Counted from the first letter of the stretch, positions 1-8,594 are shown. The stretch is 64,000 nt of DNA from Verrucomicrobiota bacterium (GCA_017301975.1 JAFLEI010000011.1:1-64000), one strand, 5' to 3'. Translations and numbers: made by a program. Notes: generated from the sequence alone by a model not told the origin.

Positions 1-12
1 CACCATTTTTTT

Positions 13-33
13 GAGCCGCTTTTTGAGCGGCTC
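13..33. other. Perfect 8-bp hairpin at window edge
   Basis: GAGCCGCT and AGCGGCTC pair perfectly around the loop TTTTG. The T-run lies before the stem on the plus strand and no T-run follows the stem on either strand, so it is not a canonical intrinsic terminator. It could belong to a gene lying left of the window. Confidence 0.4.
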
Positions 34-109
34 CCACCATGCAAAGCGTTGTGTTTTCATCGGTTTTCTCTCATGCCACAAACACGCTCCCTGGGCAATT
101 GGGAGGTTT

Positions 110-319
110 TCAAACACTGCCTAGCACCACCCATTGGACTTCTTGAAACGATGCCGCAAAGGCCCCTGCCAATGACGGTAGCGCAACATTGGCAATGCTG
201 GTTCCGAGCGATGACATCAGCATGCTCAGACAAAGTCCGCTGAGCACCCAGCGCACATGCGTCCGCTGTTCGGGTGCTTCAGCGATTGGCAGATCTTGAG
301 ATTCAATAAACGTCTTCAT
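110..319 (-). pseudogene. Truncated DHA2-type MFS drug exporter (N-terminal fragment)
   Basis: The 69-residue product has a short cytoplasmic N-terminus, a first membrane helix (about residues 23-45) and the start of the next loop ending FQEVQWVVLGSV. It reads like the first helix of EmrB/QacA-type 14-helix exporters, where SIANVALPSLA and QWVV followed by helix 2 are typical. Such proteins are usually about 450-550 aa, so more than 80% is missing. After QWVVL the frame meets a stop at 110, and I see no clear continuation in the remaining 109 bases. The ATG at 317-319 faces a LysR gene, the usual arrangement of a regulator with its target exporter. I read it as a decayed remnant left by deletion or rearrangement. 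Confidence 0.6.
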
Positions 320-387
320 GGGTTCCGTGAGTTTTGCCCCCTGTGGGTCGGCATGACACGCTTAGCTCCCAATCAGACATGCGGAAG

Positions 388-415
388 ACGCACGCAGTGC
401 ACTGTATTCGTGCGT
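388..415. promoter_or_regulatory. Candidate LysR operator between divergent genes
   Basis: An inverted repeat ACGCACG (388-394) / CGTGCGT (409-415) with a 14-nt spacer lies between the divergent MFS remnant and the LysR gene. A perfect 10-bp palindrome, CAGTGCACTG (395-404), sits inside it. LysR-type regulators normally bind dyad sites in such gaps. The assignment rests on position and symmetry only. Confidence 0.4.
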
Positions 416-454
416 TTGACGCCTCATCACATTCCGGCCATGCTGCCAGCAGCC

Positions 455-1369
455 ATGTCGAATCCCGATCTCAATCTGCTCTTCACCCTTGATGCGCTCC
501 TCGCGGAAGGCAGCGTGGCACGCGCGGCCAAGCGCCTGCACCTCAGCCCCTCGGCAATGAGCCGCGCTCTGGGCCGTCTGCGTGAGGCGACCAACGATCC
601 GCTGCTGGTCAGAGCTGGCCGTGTCTTGGTCCCCACTCCTCGCGCCCTCGAACTCCGCGAGCCAGTCCGGCAGCTCATGCAGGATGCCTCCGCCGTCCTG
701 CGCCCCGCCGCGAAGCTCGATCTCAAGCGCCTCGTCCGCACCTTCACGCTTCGTACCAGCGAAGGATGGGTGGAAAACTTCGGCCCCTCCCTCATTGCCC
801 GCATCAGTGCGGAGGCCCCGGGCATACGCCTGCGCTTCGTGCCCAAGCCCAACAAAGACAGCACGCCTCTTCGCGAAGGTGAGATCGATTTGGAAACGGG
901 CGTCGTGGACGAGACGACCAGCCCTGAATTGCGAACGCAGGCCTTGTTCCGTGATCGCCTCGTGGGCGTGGTCCGCCTTGAGCATTCGCTTTGCACAGGG
1001 CGGATGAGAGCCGCCCGCTATGCAGCAGGCAGGCACATTCTGGTATCAAGGGAAGGCCACGAAACCGGTCCGGTGGATGACGCCTTGAAGCCGCTCGGAT
1101 TTCAGCGGGAGATCGTCTCCATTGTCGGCGGTTTCGCGACCGCGATCGCGCTGGCCCGAGGCAGCGATTTCATCGCGAGTGTTCCGGAAAAACACACCGC
1201 CAGCCTGCGCGTCGGAATGCATTCCTTCGCCCTGCCAGTCTCCGTGCCTGAGTTCACGGTTTCGCTGCTCTGGCATCCTCGGCTGGATGCCGATGCCGCC
1301 CATCGCTGGCTGCGCGGCCATGTGCGGGCCGTTTGCACCCCGGGCAGGCAGCCAGGAAAATCGCGCTAG
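455..1369 (+). CDS. LysR-family transcriptional regulator
   Basis: This is a DNA-binding regulator of about 304 aa, the usual LysR length. Residues 1-62 form the winged helix-turn-helix (LLAEGSVARAAKRLHLSPSA, then MSRALGRLRE), followed by a linker helix and a periplasmic-binding-protein-like effector domain. The reading frame is open from 257, but homology starts at MSNPDLNLL. I chose the ATG at 455; the in-frame ATG at 440 is an alternative. It is transcribed away from the truncated MFS exporter and across a dyad at 388-415, so it probably controlled that exporter. The effector is unknown. With its presumed target broken, it may now be an orphan or act elsewhere. It converges on rnhA. Confidence 0.9.
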   Translation: MSNPDLNLLFTLDALLAEGSVARAAKRLHLSPSAMSRALGRLREATNDPLLVRAGRVLVPTPRALELREPVRQLMQDASAVLRPAAKLDLKRLVRTFTLRTSEGWVENFGPSLIARISAEAPGIRLRFVPKPNKDSTPLREGEIDLETGVVDETTSPELRTQALFRDRLVGVVRLEHSLCTGRMRAARYAAGRHILVSREGHETGPVDDALKPLGFQREIVSIVGGFATAIALARGSDFIASVPEKHTASLRVGMHSFALPVSVPEFTVSLLWHPRLDADAAHRWLRGHVRAVCTPGRQPGKSR

Positions 1370-1397
1370 CTCCTCCGCCCCTCCGGGCAAGCCATCG

Positions 1398-1904
1398 TCA
1401 CAGCAGCTGCGCTTCCGTCTCCGCCTTGAACTCCTCCAGCAGCCTCTTCAACTGCTGTGGCGTATGCGCGGCTTTCACCGCTGCAATCGCCTCATTCGCC
1501 AGTTCGTCGCACCGTTCGTTTTCAGTATGTCCGGCATGTCCTTTGACCCAGTGCCACTGGATCTTGTGCATGGCCGTGGCGGCATCGAGTTCGCGCCACA
1601 GATCGGCGTTTTTCACCGCATGCTTGTTGCTGGTGCGCCAGCCGTTGCGCTTCCACCCGGAGATCCACTGGCTGATGCCCTGCCGCACATACTGCGAGTC
1701 CGTGTGGAAATCGATCTGGCACGGCTCCTTGAGAATACGCAGCGCCTCAATCGCCGCCTGCAGCTCCATGCGGTTGTTCGTGGTGGCCGGCACACCACCC
1801 TTGAGTTCGCGCACATGCTTGCCATACGCCAGCACCGCAGCCCAGCCACCCGGACCAGGGTTGCCATGACAGCCACCATCGGAATGAATGAGCACCTTCT
1901 TCAC
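1398..1904 (-). CDS. rnhA: Ribonuclease HI
   Basis: It hydrolyses the RNA strand of RNA-DNA hybrids and removes R-loops and primer remnants. The fold is complete: [17 protein letters not shown] carries the first catalytic Asp (residue 9), [13 protein letters not shown] the Glu, HTDSQYV the second Asp, and the last Asp is in ERCDELAN. The basic segment around WKRNGWRT is the hybrid-binding handle region. I favour the GTG at 1904 because it gives a GTGA overlap with the upstream DUF3817 gene and the canonical N-terminus [10 protein letters not shown]; an in-frame ATG at 1937 would add 11 residues. Length (168 aa) is normal for type 1 RNase H. Confidence 0.93.
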   Translation of the reverse strand: MKKVLIHSDGGCHGNPGPGGWAAVLAYGKHVRELKGGVPATTNNRMELQAAIEALRILKEPCQIDFHTDSQYVRQGISQWISGWKRNGWRTSNKHAVKNADLWRELDAATAMHKIQWHWVKGHAGHTENERCDELANEAIAAVKAAHTPQQLKRLLEEFKAETEAQLL

Positions 1905-2215
1905 GCCGGCGTCTGGTTGGAGTCCGCCGCCGCCCATGCACGCATGCGCCGGTCAATAAAGAAGGGAACAAACGGCAGCAGCGAGGCGATGAACACCAGC
2001 ACCGCCCGGCTGAAAGGCCAGCCCGTGTTCATCAGCACCCGCCAAAGCGCGAAACAAAAGACCACAAACAGTCCGCCATGGATGGACCCGCAGATCCTCA
2101 CCGCCAGCGGCATGCCCCAGAAATATTTCAAAGGCATCGCGATGCCGAGCAGAATCAAATACGAAATGGCTTCAAGCAGGCCGACACTGCGAAGAAAGGA
2201 GACGGGGTGTTTCAT
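1901..2215 (-). CDS. DUF3817 small integral membrane protein
   Basis: This 104-aa protein has three hydrophobic segments (roughly residues 10-32, 40-62 and 68-88) and the DUF3817 pattern: an N-terminal [15 protein letters not shown] helix, then [16 protein letters not shown], then a short basic end. Function is unknown in the family. Its stop overlaps the GTG start of rnhA, so the two are probably cotranscribed and translationally coupled. A stem-loop lies upstream between it and lsrF. Confidence 0.8.
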   Translation of the reverse strand: MKHPVSFLRSVGLLEAISYLILLGIAMPLKYFWGMPLAVRICGSIHGGLFVVFCFALWRVLMNTGWPFSRAVLVFIASLLPFVPFFIDRRMRAWAAADSNQTPA

Positions 2216-2255
2216 CAGCGTGGCTGTAGCACGGGTTCTCAGTTTCTCGAAAGCA

Positions 2256-2289
2256 AAAACTCCGACCGCCTTGCGACGATCGGAGTTTT
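2256..2289 (-). terminator. Intrinsic terminator of the lsrF-like gene
   Basis: A perfect 10-bp stem AAAACTCCGA / TCGGAGTTTT with a 14-nt loop lies 20 nt past the stop of the gene at 2309-3277. On the minus strand the stem ends in a T-run, as expected for Rho-independent termination; the symmetric A/T ends also allow bidirectional use. Confidence 0.7.
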
Positions 2290-2308
2290 GAAACGAATTC
2301 GAAACAGC

Positions 2309-3277
2309 TTACTTCTTTTTCAGCTCCTTCTTCTTCAAGTCATTGTACAACTCAAACGCCTTGTTCGCATTCAGCCCGCCGTGCACCACGCCCTGCACCG
2401 CCTGCATCATCGAGACCGGAGCGTCACTCTGGAAAATGTTGCGGCCCATGTCCACGCCGCTCGCGCCCTGCTTGATGGCATTCGCGCACATCTTCAGCGC
2501 GTCCAGCTCTGGCAGCTTCTTGCCACCGGCGATCACGATCGGCACCGGGCAGCAGCTCGTCACCGTGTCGAATTCCTTCTCCGTGTAGTAGCACTTCACC
2601 ACGTTCGCGCCCAGTTCCGCCATGATGCGGGTGGCGAGGCGGAAATACTGCGGCGTGCGGGCCATCGCACGGCCCACTGCGGTCACGCCCATGACGGCGA
2701 TGCCGTAGCGGCTTGCCGCGTCCACCAGATCCGTCAAATTCTTCAAAGACTGGCGCTCATACGCGCTGCCGATGAACACCTGCACAGCCAGCACGCTGGC
2801 ATTGAGACGGATGGCTTCTTCGATGTTCAGCGCGGTGCTCTCATTGGAAAGAGGCTCAAAGCCAGGGCGCGCAAACTTGGCCTTCTTGCCGTCGATCTCG
2901 CCTTCCCATTCTTCCATCGGGCTGATCATCGACGTGCCGCCGGAGGCGCGCAGAGCGATGGCCTTGGTAGTGGAGGCAGGAATGACAGAACGCTGGATGC
3001 CACGGGTGAGCATCAGACAGTCCGCATACGGGGCCAGAGGCAGGATCGTCTGGTCCACGCGCTCCAGGCCGGTGGTCGGGCCCTGGAAGTAGCCGTGGTC
3101 AAAGGCCAGCATCACGGTGCGGCCATCCTTGGGGTTGAAAACCTTGGCGAGGCGGTTTTTAAGGCCCCAGTCATACTGGTGGCAGCCCTTGAGGAAGAAG
3201 CCCGGGGCCTCCTGGGGGACGTCGGTGAAAAATTCCTTTTCCTTCTTGTCTGCTGCGCTGGTTTGGATGTCGGCCAT
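2309..3277 (-). CDS. lsrF: LsrF-type class I aldolase / 3-hydroxy-5-phosphonooxypentane-2,4-dione thiolase
   Basis: The 322-aa product matches E. coli LsrF along its whole length: the [10 protein letters not shown] start region, [52 protein letters not shown] and [14 protein letters not shown]. LsrF moves an acetyl group from the processed AI-2 intermediate to CoA and has a class I aldolase (FbaB/DeoC-like) TIM barrel with a Schiff-base lysine. The frame is open upstream, but homology begins at ATG 3277. Compared with my memory of E. coli LsrF, there is an extra charged segment of about 20 residues after GGTSMIS ([18 protein letters not shown]). No lsr transport, kinase or repressor genes are nearby, so it may act as a sugar-phosphate aldolase rather than in AI-2 breakdown. 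Confidence 0.88.
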   Translation of the reverse strand: MADIQTSAADKKEKEFFTDVPQEAPGFFLKGCHQYDWGLKNRLAKVFNPKDGRTVMLAFDHGYFQGPTTGLERVDQTILPLAPYADCLMLTRGIQRSVIPASTTKAIALRASGGTSMISPMEEWEGEIDGKKAKFARPGFEPLSNESTALNIEEAIRLNASVLAVQVFIGSAYERQSLKNLTDLVDAASRYGIAVMGVTAVGRAMARTPQYFRLATRIMAELGANVVKCYYTEKEFDTVTSCCPVPIVIAGGKKLPELDALKMCANAIKQGASGVDMGRNIFQSDAPVSMMQAVQGVVHGGLNANKAFELYNDLKKKELKKK

Positions 3278-3391
3278 GGTGATTTCTGGGGTGCGGGTTA
3301 AACGGGCGCGCAGGATGGTCGCGAATCGGTCCTGCGCAAGCACATTGCCAGCGCTTGCAAAACCCCTCAGCCTGTGGATTCTACGCGCCCC

Positions 3392-4279
3392 ATGTCCGCA
3401 AATCTCCTCATATACCTTGATGGCAAGCTTGTTCCTGAATCCGAGGCGAAGATCTCCGTCTTCGACCACGGCCTGCTTTATGGGGATGGCGTATTCGAAG
3501 GCATTCGCATTTACAATGGTCGCGTGTTTCGCCTCACCGAGCATCTCCACCGCCTCTACGACTGCGCCAAGGCCATCTGCCTGACCATTCCGATCTCCTT
3601 CGAGGAAATGGAAAAAGCCACGCTCGACACCGTGGCCGCCAACAATCTGCGCGATGGCTACATCCGTCTCGTCATCACTCGTGGCGTCGGCTCGCTCGGC
3701 TTGAATCCCTACCAGTGCCCGAAGGCCAGCGTCTTCATCATCGCCAGCAGCATCACCCTCTATCCGGCAGAGCGTTATGAGAAAGGCCTGGAGCTCATCA
3801 CCTGCGGCACCCGCCGCCCGAACTCCGCCGCTCTCAGCCCCCAGGTCAAGAGCCTGAACTACCTCAACAACATCATGGCCAAGATCGAGTGTCTCCAGGC
3901 CGGTTGCGATGAAGGCATCATGCTCAACGACCAGGGCTTCGTCTCCGAATGCACCGGCGACAACGTCTTCATCGTCAAAAACGGCAAGGTCACCACCCCG
4001 CCGATCTCTTCCGGCGCGCTCGATGGCATCACCCGCCGTGCCGTCATGGAAATCCTCGCCGAAATGGGCCAGCCCTGCATCGAGGCCGTGATGACCCGCT
4101 ACGACATCTACACCGCAGACGAATGCTTCCTCACCGGCACCGCCGCTGAAGTCATCCCGGCCGTGAAGTATGACCGCCGCTCCATTGGCGATGGCACCCC
4201 CGGCAAGCTCACGCAGGAGCTGACCAAGCGCTTCAAAGCTCTCGCCAACAGCACTGGCACCCCCGTGACCTACGCCTGA
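3392..4279 (+). CDS. ilvE: Branched-chain amino acid aminotransferase
   Basis: A fold-type IV PLP aminotransferase of 295 aa, predicted to make Leu, Ile and Val from their 2-oxo acids with glutamate. Visible marks are [20 protein letters not shown] at the N-terminus, the PLP lysine in [10 protein letters not shown] (about K153), the catalytic-site stretch [10 protein letters not shown] and the [10 protein letters not shown] loop binding the cofactor phosphate. FEGIRIYNG and the TGTAAEV loop favour IlvE over D-amino-acid aminotransferase or aminodeoxychorismate lyase. I start at ATG 3392, six codons inside an open GTG start. It is divergent from lsrF with 114 nt between, and a hairpin follows its stop. 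Confidence 0.9.
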   Translation: MSANLLIYLDGKLVPESEAKISVFDHGLLYGDGVFEGIRIYNGRVFRLTEHLHRLYDCAKAICLTIPISFEEMEKATLDTVAANNLRDGYIRLVITRGVGSLGLNPYQCPKASVFIIASSITLYPAERYEKGLELITCGTRRPNSAALSPQVKSLNYLNNIMAKIECLQAGCDEGIMLNDQGFVSECTGDNVFIVKNGKVTTPPISSGALDGITRRAVMEILAEMGQPCIEAVMTRYDIYTADECFLTGTAAEVIPAVKYDRRSIGDGTPGKLTQELTKRFKALANSTGTPVTYA

Positions 4280-4284
4280 TGTGG

Positions 4285-4316
4285 CCGCGCCAGATTCCGT
4301 TTGGAAAATGGCGCGG
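4285..4316 (+). terminator. Strong hairpin after ilvE, before the L,D-transpeptidase
   Basis: CCGCGCCA (4285-4292) pairs with TGGCGCGG (4309-4316), and inside it TTCC pairs with GGAA around GTTT. It begins 5 nt after the ilvE stop and ends 21 nt before the next start. There is no T-run, so it may be a pause or processing site, or an mRNA-stabilising end, rather than a classical terminator. Confidence 0.5.
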
Positions 4317-4337
4317 TAAATGCAAGTTCCTCCCAGA

Positions 4338-5177
4338 ATGAATCCGAAAAATCCGTTCGTAGTCTGCTGCAAAGGGCTGCTGGTTCTGGGCTGCTCTTTG
4401 GCCGGTCTCAGTTGCTCCAGCTCGAAGCCCGTGGCGGAAAATCCCCTCAGCAGCCGCGCCTGGTGGAAGGGGGATGGCGTCGTCGGCAAGCCCAGGATCG
4501 TCATCAATCTCAGCACCCAGCGTGTGCAGTACTACAAGGGCAAGGAACTCGTCGGGGTCTCACCGATCTCCTCGGGTCGCGAGAGCAATGGCACGGTGAC
4601 CGGGTCATTCAGCATCTTGGACAAGGACATCGATCATCGCTCCTCGCTCTTCGGCTCCTACGTGGACAAGGAAGGCAATCTCGTGCAGGGGGATGTGGAC
4701 ACCCGCACGGACCCCGCCCCCCCCGGCACAAAGTACATCGGTGCCAACATGCGGTACTTCATGCGCATCGTCGGCGGCATCGGCATGCATGAAGGGTACC
4801 TCCCCGGCTATCCTGCCTCGCACGGCTGCATCCGGCTCCCTACCAAAATGGCTGCCATCTTCTTCGAGGAGACGCCGCCGGGAACACCAGTTCAGATCAT
4901 TGGGGAAAGCTCGCTCGCCGCCACGGAAAGCCCGATTCCCATCGGCGCGGACAAGATCGTAGATGTGACCCCGCCGCCCGAGCCCAAGCGCCCGTCCAAG
5001 ACGCAGGCCGCCGAGCCGAAGATCGCCGAGGCGAAGCCCCCCAAGCCCGTCAAAGCGAAACCCAAGCCGACCGTGCGTCGCGCCATTGTGGACGCTTCCA
5101 AGCCCTCCGGATTCGGCTCCTTCCTCAACTGGAGCCGCAAGCCCCCCCGTGGCAGCACCATCTATTGGAATCCTTGA
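4338..5177 (+). CDS. Lipoprotein L,D-transpeptidase (YkuD domain)
   Basis: This is a cell-wall cross-linking or lipoprotein-anchoring enzyme of 279 aa. A lipoprotein signal ends in LAGLSC, so Cys26 is the predicted lipidated residue. The YkuD catalytic domain covers about residues 50-195, with the signature ending [18 protein letters not shown]: His151, His162 and nucleophile Cys164. After residue 195 comes a Pro/Lys/Ala-rich tail (repeats of the kind [10 protein letters not shown]), probably a flexible wall-spanning or peptidoglycan-binding linker, ending in a short aromatic segment. ATG 4338 is chosen because it gives a proper signal sequence; an upstream in-frame start at 4320 would add six residues. 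Confidence 0.9.
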   Translation: MNPKNPFVVCCKGLLVLGCSLAGLSCSSSKPVAENPLSSRAWWKGDGVVGKPRIVINLSTQRVQYYKGKELVGVSPISSGRESNGTVTGSFSILDKDIDHRSSLFGSYVDKEGNLVQGDVDTRTDPAPPGTKYIGANMRYFMRIVGGIGMHEGYLPGYPASHGCIRLPTKMAAIFFEETPPGTPVQIIGESSLAATESPIPIGADKIVDVTPPPEPKRPSKTQAAEPKIAEAKPPKPVKAKPKPTVRRAIVDASKPSGFGSFLNWSRKPPRGSTIYWNP

Positions 5178-5526
5178 CGCCCAAACGGGCCAGTCACCTC
5201 AGGAGAACGATATCCCGTAATCCCATAAAGGGCAGGGGAGCATTGTCTCGCGTCCGATCAATAAAAGGGGAGCAACTCGGCTCCCCCTCTCCCCGCCGCT
5301 GATTAACGATACCAACGAAATTTTTCTTCGGGGAGAGGGCTGGGGTGAGGGGATCGCTCAGACGCTTCGCCGGCATGGGCTACACTCACTCTAAATCTCC
5401 CCCAAGGTCGTTTCGGACAATCCCCCCCCCGCAGCATGGCTGGGCGGCCGAGCAGTCACGATACAATGGGATTCCCTCCAGCCATCCTCGCCGTGAACAC
5501 CGCACGCCCCTTGGCCTCTCAGTGCT
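5178..5526. other. Intergenic region with a REP-like element
   Basis: About 350 nt between convergent genes. I see no credible gene. Its middle is a GC-rich palindromic element (listed separately); the rest is unremarkable. Confidence 0.6.
5285..5352. repeat. REP-like palindromic intergenic repeat
   Basis: CCCTCTCCCCG (5285-5295) is a perfect 11-bp complement of CGGGGAGAGGG (5329-5339); the 33-nt loop contains an A/T-rich patch. The right side continues as CTGGGGTGAGGGG. The element translates as fragments like PLTPALSP and GEGE, a hallmark of a widespread intergenic repeat seen in many high-GC genomes. It lies between convergent genes, where it could act as a transcript end. Confidence 0.7.
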
Positions 5527-6852
5527 TCAGTGCGCGCCTCTCACCATGACCCAGCCCACGACAATCAGAATCGGCAGCAAAATGGGAATCGAGAACCGGA
5601 ACATGTAAGCAAGGAACGAAGGCGCATGCACCTTGGCCTTGTCGGCAATCGATTTGACCATGAAATTGGGGCCGTTGCCGATGTAGCTGCCGGCACCGAA
5701 GAAAACAGCTCCAAGGGAGATGGCGATCAGATGCGGCGCATGCTCGGCGGCAAACTTCATCACATCAGCAGGCGAATCGACCGACAGATGCTCCTGGCCC
5801 ATCGAGGCCGCCAGGAACGAGAGGTACGTTGGCGCATTGTCCAGGAAGGCGGAGAGCGCTCCCGTCGTAAAGTAGTACTGCATCGGCGAGTTGATTTGCA
5901 AAGCCTCGCCGCTTTGCAGGATCTGCAGTGCCGGGATCATCGTCAGGAAGATGCCCACGAAGAGGTAACCCACTTCCTTCACCGGACCAAAGTTGAAGTC
6001 GTTGGCCTCATGCACCGCCGGCTTGGTGGTGTAGTAGGAGGCCACCGCTGCGGCAAACATCACCAGCGCGGGAATGGAGAAAACTCCCAGCAGCGTGGTC
6101 TCCTGCACGCTCTTCGGCAGAAAGACCGCCGCCAGCACCACGCCCAGCCACAAAATGTTGATCAGGCCTGCGAAGTACCAGTGCTCATTGGCGGTTTCCA
6201 TGTCGCGAATGTCCTTGGGGATGCGCGAGAAGTTCTGCGTGTCGAAGATGAAAAAGACGATGAGCAGGAGCGTCACCGCGAGCGCCCAGGCCTGCCAGCA
6301 GTGCTGCAGCACCCAGAAGAAGGACACACCACGCAGGAAGCCCAGGAACAGCGGCGGATCCCCGATCGGGGTGAGGCAGCCGCCGACGTTGCTGATGATG
6401 AAGATGAAGAAGACTATGTGGAAGTTCGTGATGCGGAACTTGTTCATTTTGATCCACGGGCGGATCAGCAGCATGGATGCTCCCGTCGTGCCGATGAAGT
6501 TGGCCAGCACCGCGCCGATGAAAAGGTACAGCGTATTGACGAACGGGGTGGCCTCGCCTTTGACGCGGATGTTGATGCCGCCGGAGATCACAAACAGTGA
6601 TCCCACCAGCGCCATAAAGCTGACATACTCATGCGCCGCATGGTGCAGCGGGTGCCAGTCGTGCTGCACAAAGGCGTAATACGCGGTCGTGACCAAACCC
6701 AGCCCCACCGCCACCTTCGGATAATGATGCTCCCAGAAGTGCGCGGCAAACAGCGGCATCAGGGCGATGCAGAGCAGAAGAATGGCAAACGGAGCCAGCA
6801 TGCCCACAGGGGGCAGTGCGGCGTGGGCTGGGGCAGTGGCAAGGATGAGCAT
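5527..6852 (-). CDS. Sodium:proton antiporter / CitMHS_2-family ion transporter
   Basis: A 441-aa polytopic inner-membrane protein with about 11-12 hydrophobic segments in the ion-transporter (ArsB/NhaD/CitMHS) fold. Family marks include the paired re-entrant regions, seen as GAVLANFIGTTGASMLLIRP and NVGGCLTPIGDPPLFLGFL in the first half, and SAFLDNAPTYLSFLAAS and GAGSYIGNGPNFMVKSIA in the second. The set NFIGTTGAS, GDPPLF, DNAPTY and GNGPNFM is typical of proteins annotated as sodium:proton antiporters with the putative citrate transport domain. It probably exchanges Na+ or another ion for protons; the actual substrate is not visible. The start ATG 6852 gives a signal-like first segment. Confidence 0.8.
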   Translation of the reverse strand: MLILATAPAHAALPPVGMLAPFAILLLCIALMPLFAAHFWEHHYPKVAVGLGLVTTAYYAFVQHDWHPLHHAAHEYVSFMALVGSLFVISGGINIRVKGEATPFVNTLYLFIGAVLANFIGTTGASMLLIRPWIKMNKFRITNFHIVFFIFIISNVGGCLTPIGDPPLFLGFLRGVSFFWVLQHCWQAWALAVTLLLIVFFIFDTQNFSRIPKDIRDMETANEHWYFAGLINILWLGVVLAAVFLPKSVQETTLLGVFSIPALVMFAAAVASYYTTKPAVHEANDFNFGPVKEVGYLFVGIFLTMIPALQILQSGEALQINSPMQYYFTTGALSAFLDNAPTYLSFLAASMGQEHLSVDSPADVMKFAAEHAPHLIAISLGAVFFGAGSYIGNGPNFMVKSIADKAKVHAPSFLAYMFRFSIPILLPILIVVGWVMVRGAH

Positions 6853-6947
6853 GCAGTGAGGAATGGCTGAAGGTCTGGACAGAAGGATAGGCGCAATCGG
6901 TATGCCGAAAGCTGAAAAATCCTCGTGAGAGAGGCAGGTTGGCGGAT

Positions 6948-7427
6948 TTAATCCGGACGGCGTTCGAGAATCACCTTGGCTTTCTCAAGCTCACCGATCG
7001 CCCAGTCGCTCACGCCGGGTTCATCCGTGTCTGCGGAACCGGTGATGTGCATGCGGCGGATGTAATATTTGTCCATGAACGCCACGATCTTCTCCGAAAC
7101 TCCCAGGATGCCGCGGTGCACGTGAAGCACGGGCTTTTTCTGCTTCTTGGCGGAACTGACGGCCTTCTGCGCGGTGCCCGCAGCCTTGGGGGCCAGGGTG
7201 AAGACCAGGGTGGCCTCCGCATCACGCACGTTGGAAATGACTGCCTCCAGCACGTTTTCAGTCTCGCCCTCCTTGAGCTTGTAGCGCGTATCCAGCGGCT
7301 CCTCGGTTCCGAGGAGGCCTTTGGGGCGCCAGCCGCCGTGCGGGCACTCGTATTTCAGCGCCCACTCCAGAGCGGCGCGTTCGACGCCCATCTGGGCGCC
7401 CGTGATGATGACTAGTTTGAAGGCCAT
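6948..7427 (-). CDS. Putative molybdenum-cofactor carrier (YpsA/SLOG-like)
   Basis: A 159-aa Rossmann-like protein. The N-terminus IITGAQMGVERAALEWAL corresponds to the nucleotide-binding glycine turn of the MoCo carrier/SLOG family, followed by GGWRPKGLLGTEEPLDTRY, where family members have GGWCPKGR...ErY, and by NVRDAEATLVFT. Family members bind molybdenum cofactor or nucleotides; biological roles are poorly defined. Glu in GVER replaces the usual Asp of GVDR. The ATG at 7427 is preferred over 7469 because the fold begins at MAFKLVII. It follows the gene at 7479-8510 by 51 nt on the same strand. Confidence 0.75.
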   Translation of the reverse strand: MAFKLVIITGAQMGVERAALEWALKYECPHGGWRPKGLLGTEEPLDTRYKLKEGETENVLEAVISNVRDAEATLVFTLAPKAAGTAQKAVSSAKKQKKPVLHVHRGILGVSEKIVAFMDKYYIRRMHITGSADTDEPGVSDWAIGELEKAKVILERRPD

Positions 7428-7478
7428 GGAATGTTCAGAAGAAATCAGGACTGCGCCGACGGCAAGCACGATCTCGCT

Positions 7479-8510
7479 TTATTCCAGATGCCGCCCCAGC
7501 ATGAGGTCCAGATTGCGCTCGACAATTTCCCCCATGGATTTGCACGATTCAAACAGCGTGGAGCTGTGGTACTGGCCCAGTTCGGCGCGCAGTTGCACCA
7601 CCTTTTCAAACGGTTCGACCGCATTGTTCTTCATGCACCGCAGCAGCGCGGCGATGCGCTGGTGCTCCGAGAGGTACCTCCGGGAGATGAGGCTGCGCTC
7701 CTCCTCCTGGTACTGTTTCATCGTGGGGAAGTTCAGGCAGGAGGAGCAGAGCTGCACCACCGGGTTGTTCTCCTTGAAAAACTGCGGGAGGTACAGGCTC
7801 TTGCGGCCTTCATAGCTCTGCTGGTCGAAGTCGATCGCTCGTACACGGTACTGCACCTCCTCAAAGTCCGGCGTCATGTCCACCACGTAGTTGTAGCTCC
7901 GCATGTCGCCCAGCAGGCGGATGAAGCACCGTTCGCTGAACTTCACAAACTCCTTCGCCAGACGCACGCCGTTGAAGTCCGGGCGCTGCAGGTAGTCGCG
8001 GATGAAGGCGTCTCCCGGCACCCCGGCGATGTGCTCCTCCACCAGCGTTCCGCCACGGTGCATCAGGTAGTTGATCCGGTTGGGGGAGAGCAGGTGCTCC
8101 AGCTCCAGGCCATAAACACGGGAGGCGTCCGCCGTCTTCACATAGAAGTGGTCGTAGTTGTCATTGTACTGGTTCACCACGCGCACGCGGAAGGGCCGCG
8201 AGTTGCCAAATTCGCAGTAGTCCACCCGCTCCACGTAGAGATGCGGCACGGCGTGGAAGTCCCCGGTGCGGAGCTGGGAGTAGATGCTGGTGAGCTTCGG
8301 GTACAGCTCCTTTTGAAACTCGCGCGGGTACAGCACGCTGCTCCAGTAGGTCGCGTTGCCCTCCTTGTCGAAAAGCGGGTAGCTTTCGGAGAAGTTCCGC
8401 AGTTCATCATACTGCGTGGGCAGCGAGTAGCAGCGCCCGAACTGATCCAGGTACTCGATCAGTTCATCAGTCACAGGAATGAAGTTTTTGCGCTTGGTGA
8501 TCTCGTTCAT
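7479..8510 (-). CDS. Uncharacterised 343-aa cytoplasmic protein, possibly kinase-fold
   Basis: I do not recognise a named family. The protein is soluble, rich in Tyr, Phe and Arg, with no signal peptide or membrane segment. One stretch has the spacing of a phosphotransferase catalytic loop and metal site: LLGDMRSYNYVVD (about residues 212-224) followed, after about 15 residues, by RAIDFDQQSYEGR. This resembles the GDxxxxN...IDFD pattern of aminoglycoside-phosphotransferase, HipA and lipopolysaccharide kinases, but an N-lobe lysine is not obvious. A CSSCL motif lies near residue 260. Start ATG 8510 is chosen over 8540 (weak first ten codons). It is probably cotranscribed with the MoCo-carrier-like gene. 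Confidence 0.7.
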   Translation of the reverse strand: MNEITKRKNFIPVTDELIEYLDQFGRCYSLPTQYDELRNFSESYPLFDKEGNATYWSSVLYPREFQKELYPKLTSIYSQLRTGDFHAVPHLYVERVDYCEFGNSRPFRVRVVNQYNDNYDHFYVKTADASRVYGLELEHLLSPNRINYLMHRGGTLVEEHIAGVPGDAFIRDYLQRPDFNGVRLAKEFVKFSERCFIRLLGDMRSYNYVVDMTPDFEEVQYRVRAIDFDQQSYEGRKSLYLPQFFKENNPVVQLCSSCLNFPTMKQYQEEERSLISRRYLSEHQRIAALLRCMKNNAVEPFEKVVQLRAELGQYHSSTLFESCKSMGEIVERNLDLMLGRHLE

Positions 8511-8562
8511 GCCGCCGCTGTGTCGCACTTCGCGTTCCAAGTATCAAGAAGGGATGCTCTCC

Positions 8563-8594
8563 CCCACGCCCGACGCGAACTCTCCACCCTGCAT
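8563..8594 (+). repeat. 32-bp direct repeat, copy 1
   Basis: This segment, running from CCCACGCCCGACGCGA to CCACCCTGCAT, recurs at 8748-8779 with one mismatch. The copies are 185 bp apart and bracket two short palindromes. Confidence 0.8.

Noticed and set aside
362..1036. Long minus-strand ORFs over the LysR gene
   Set aside because: They are antisense shadows of a well-supported LysR coding region, with no recognisable domains.
2309..4516. A 735-aa fusion of an upstream domain with the LsrF-like protein
   Set aside because: The upstream 413 codons are antisense to ilvE; LsrF homology starts at 3277.
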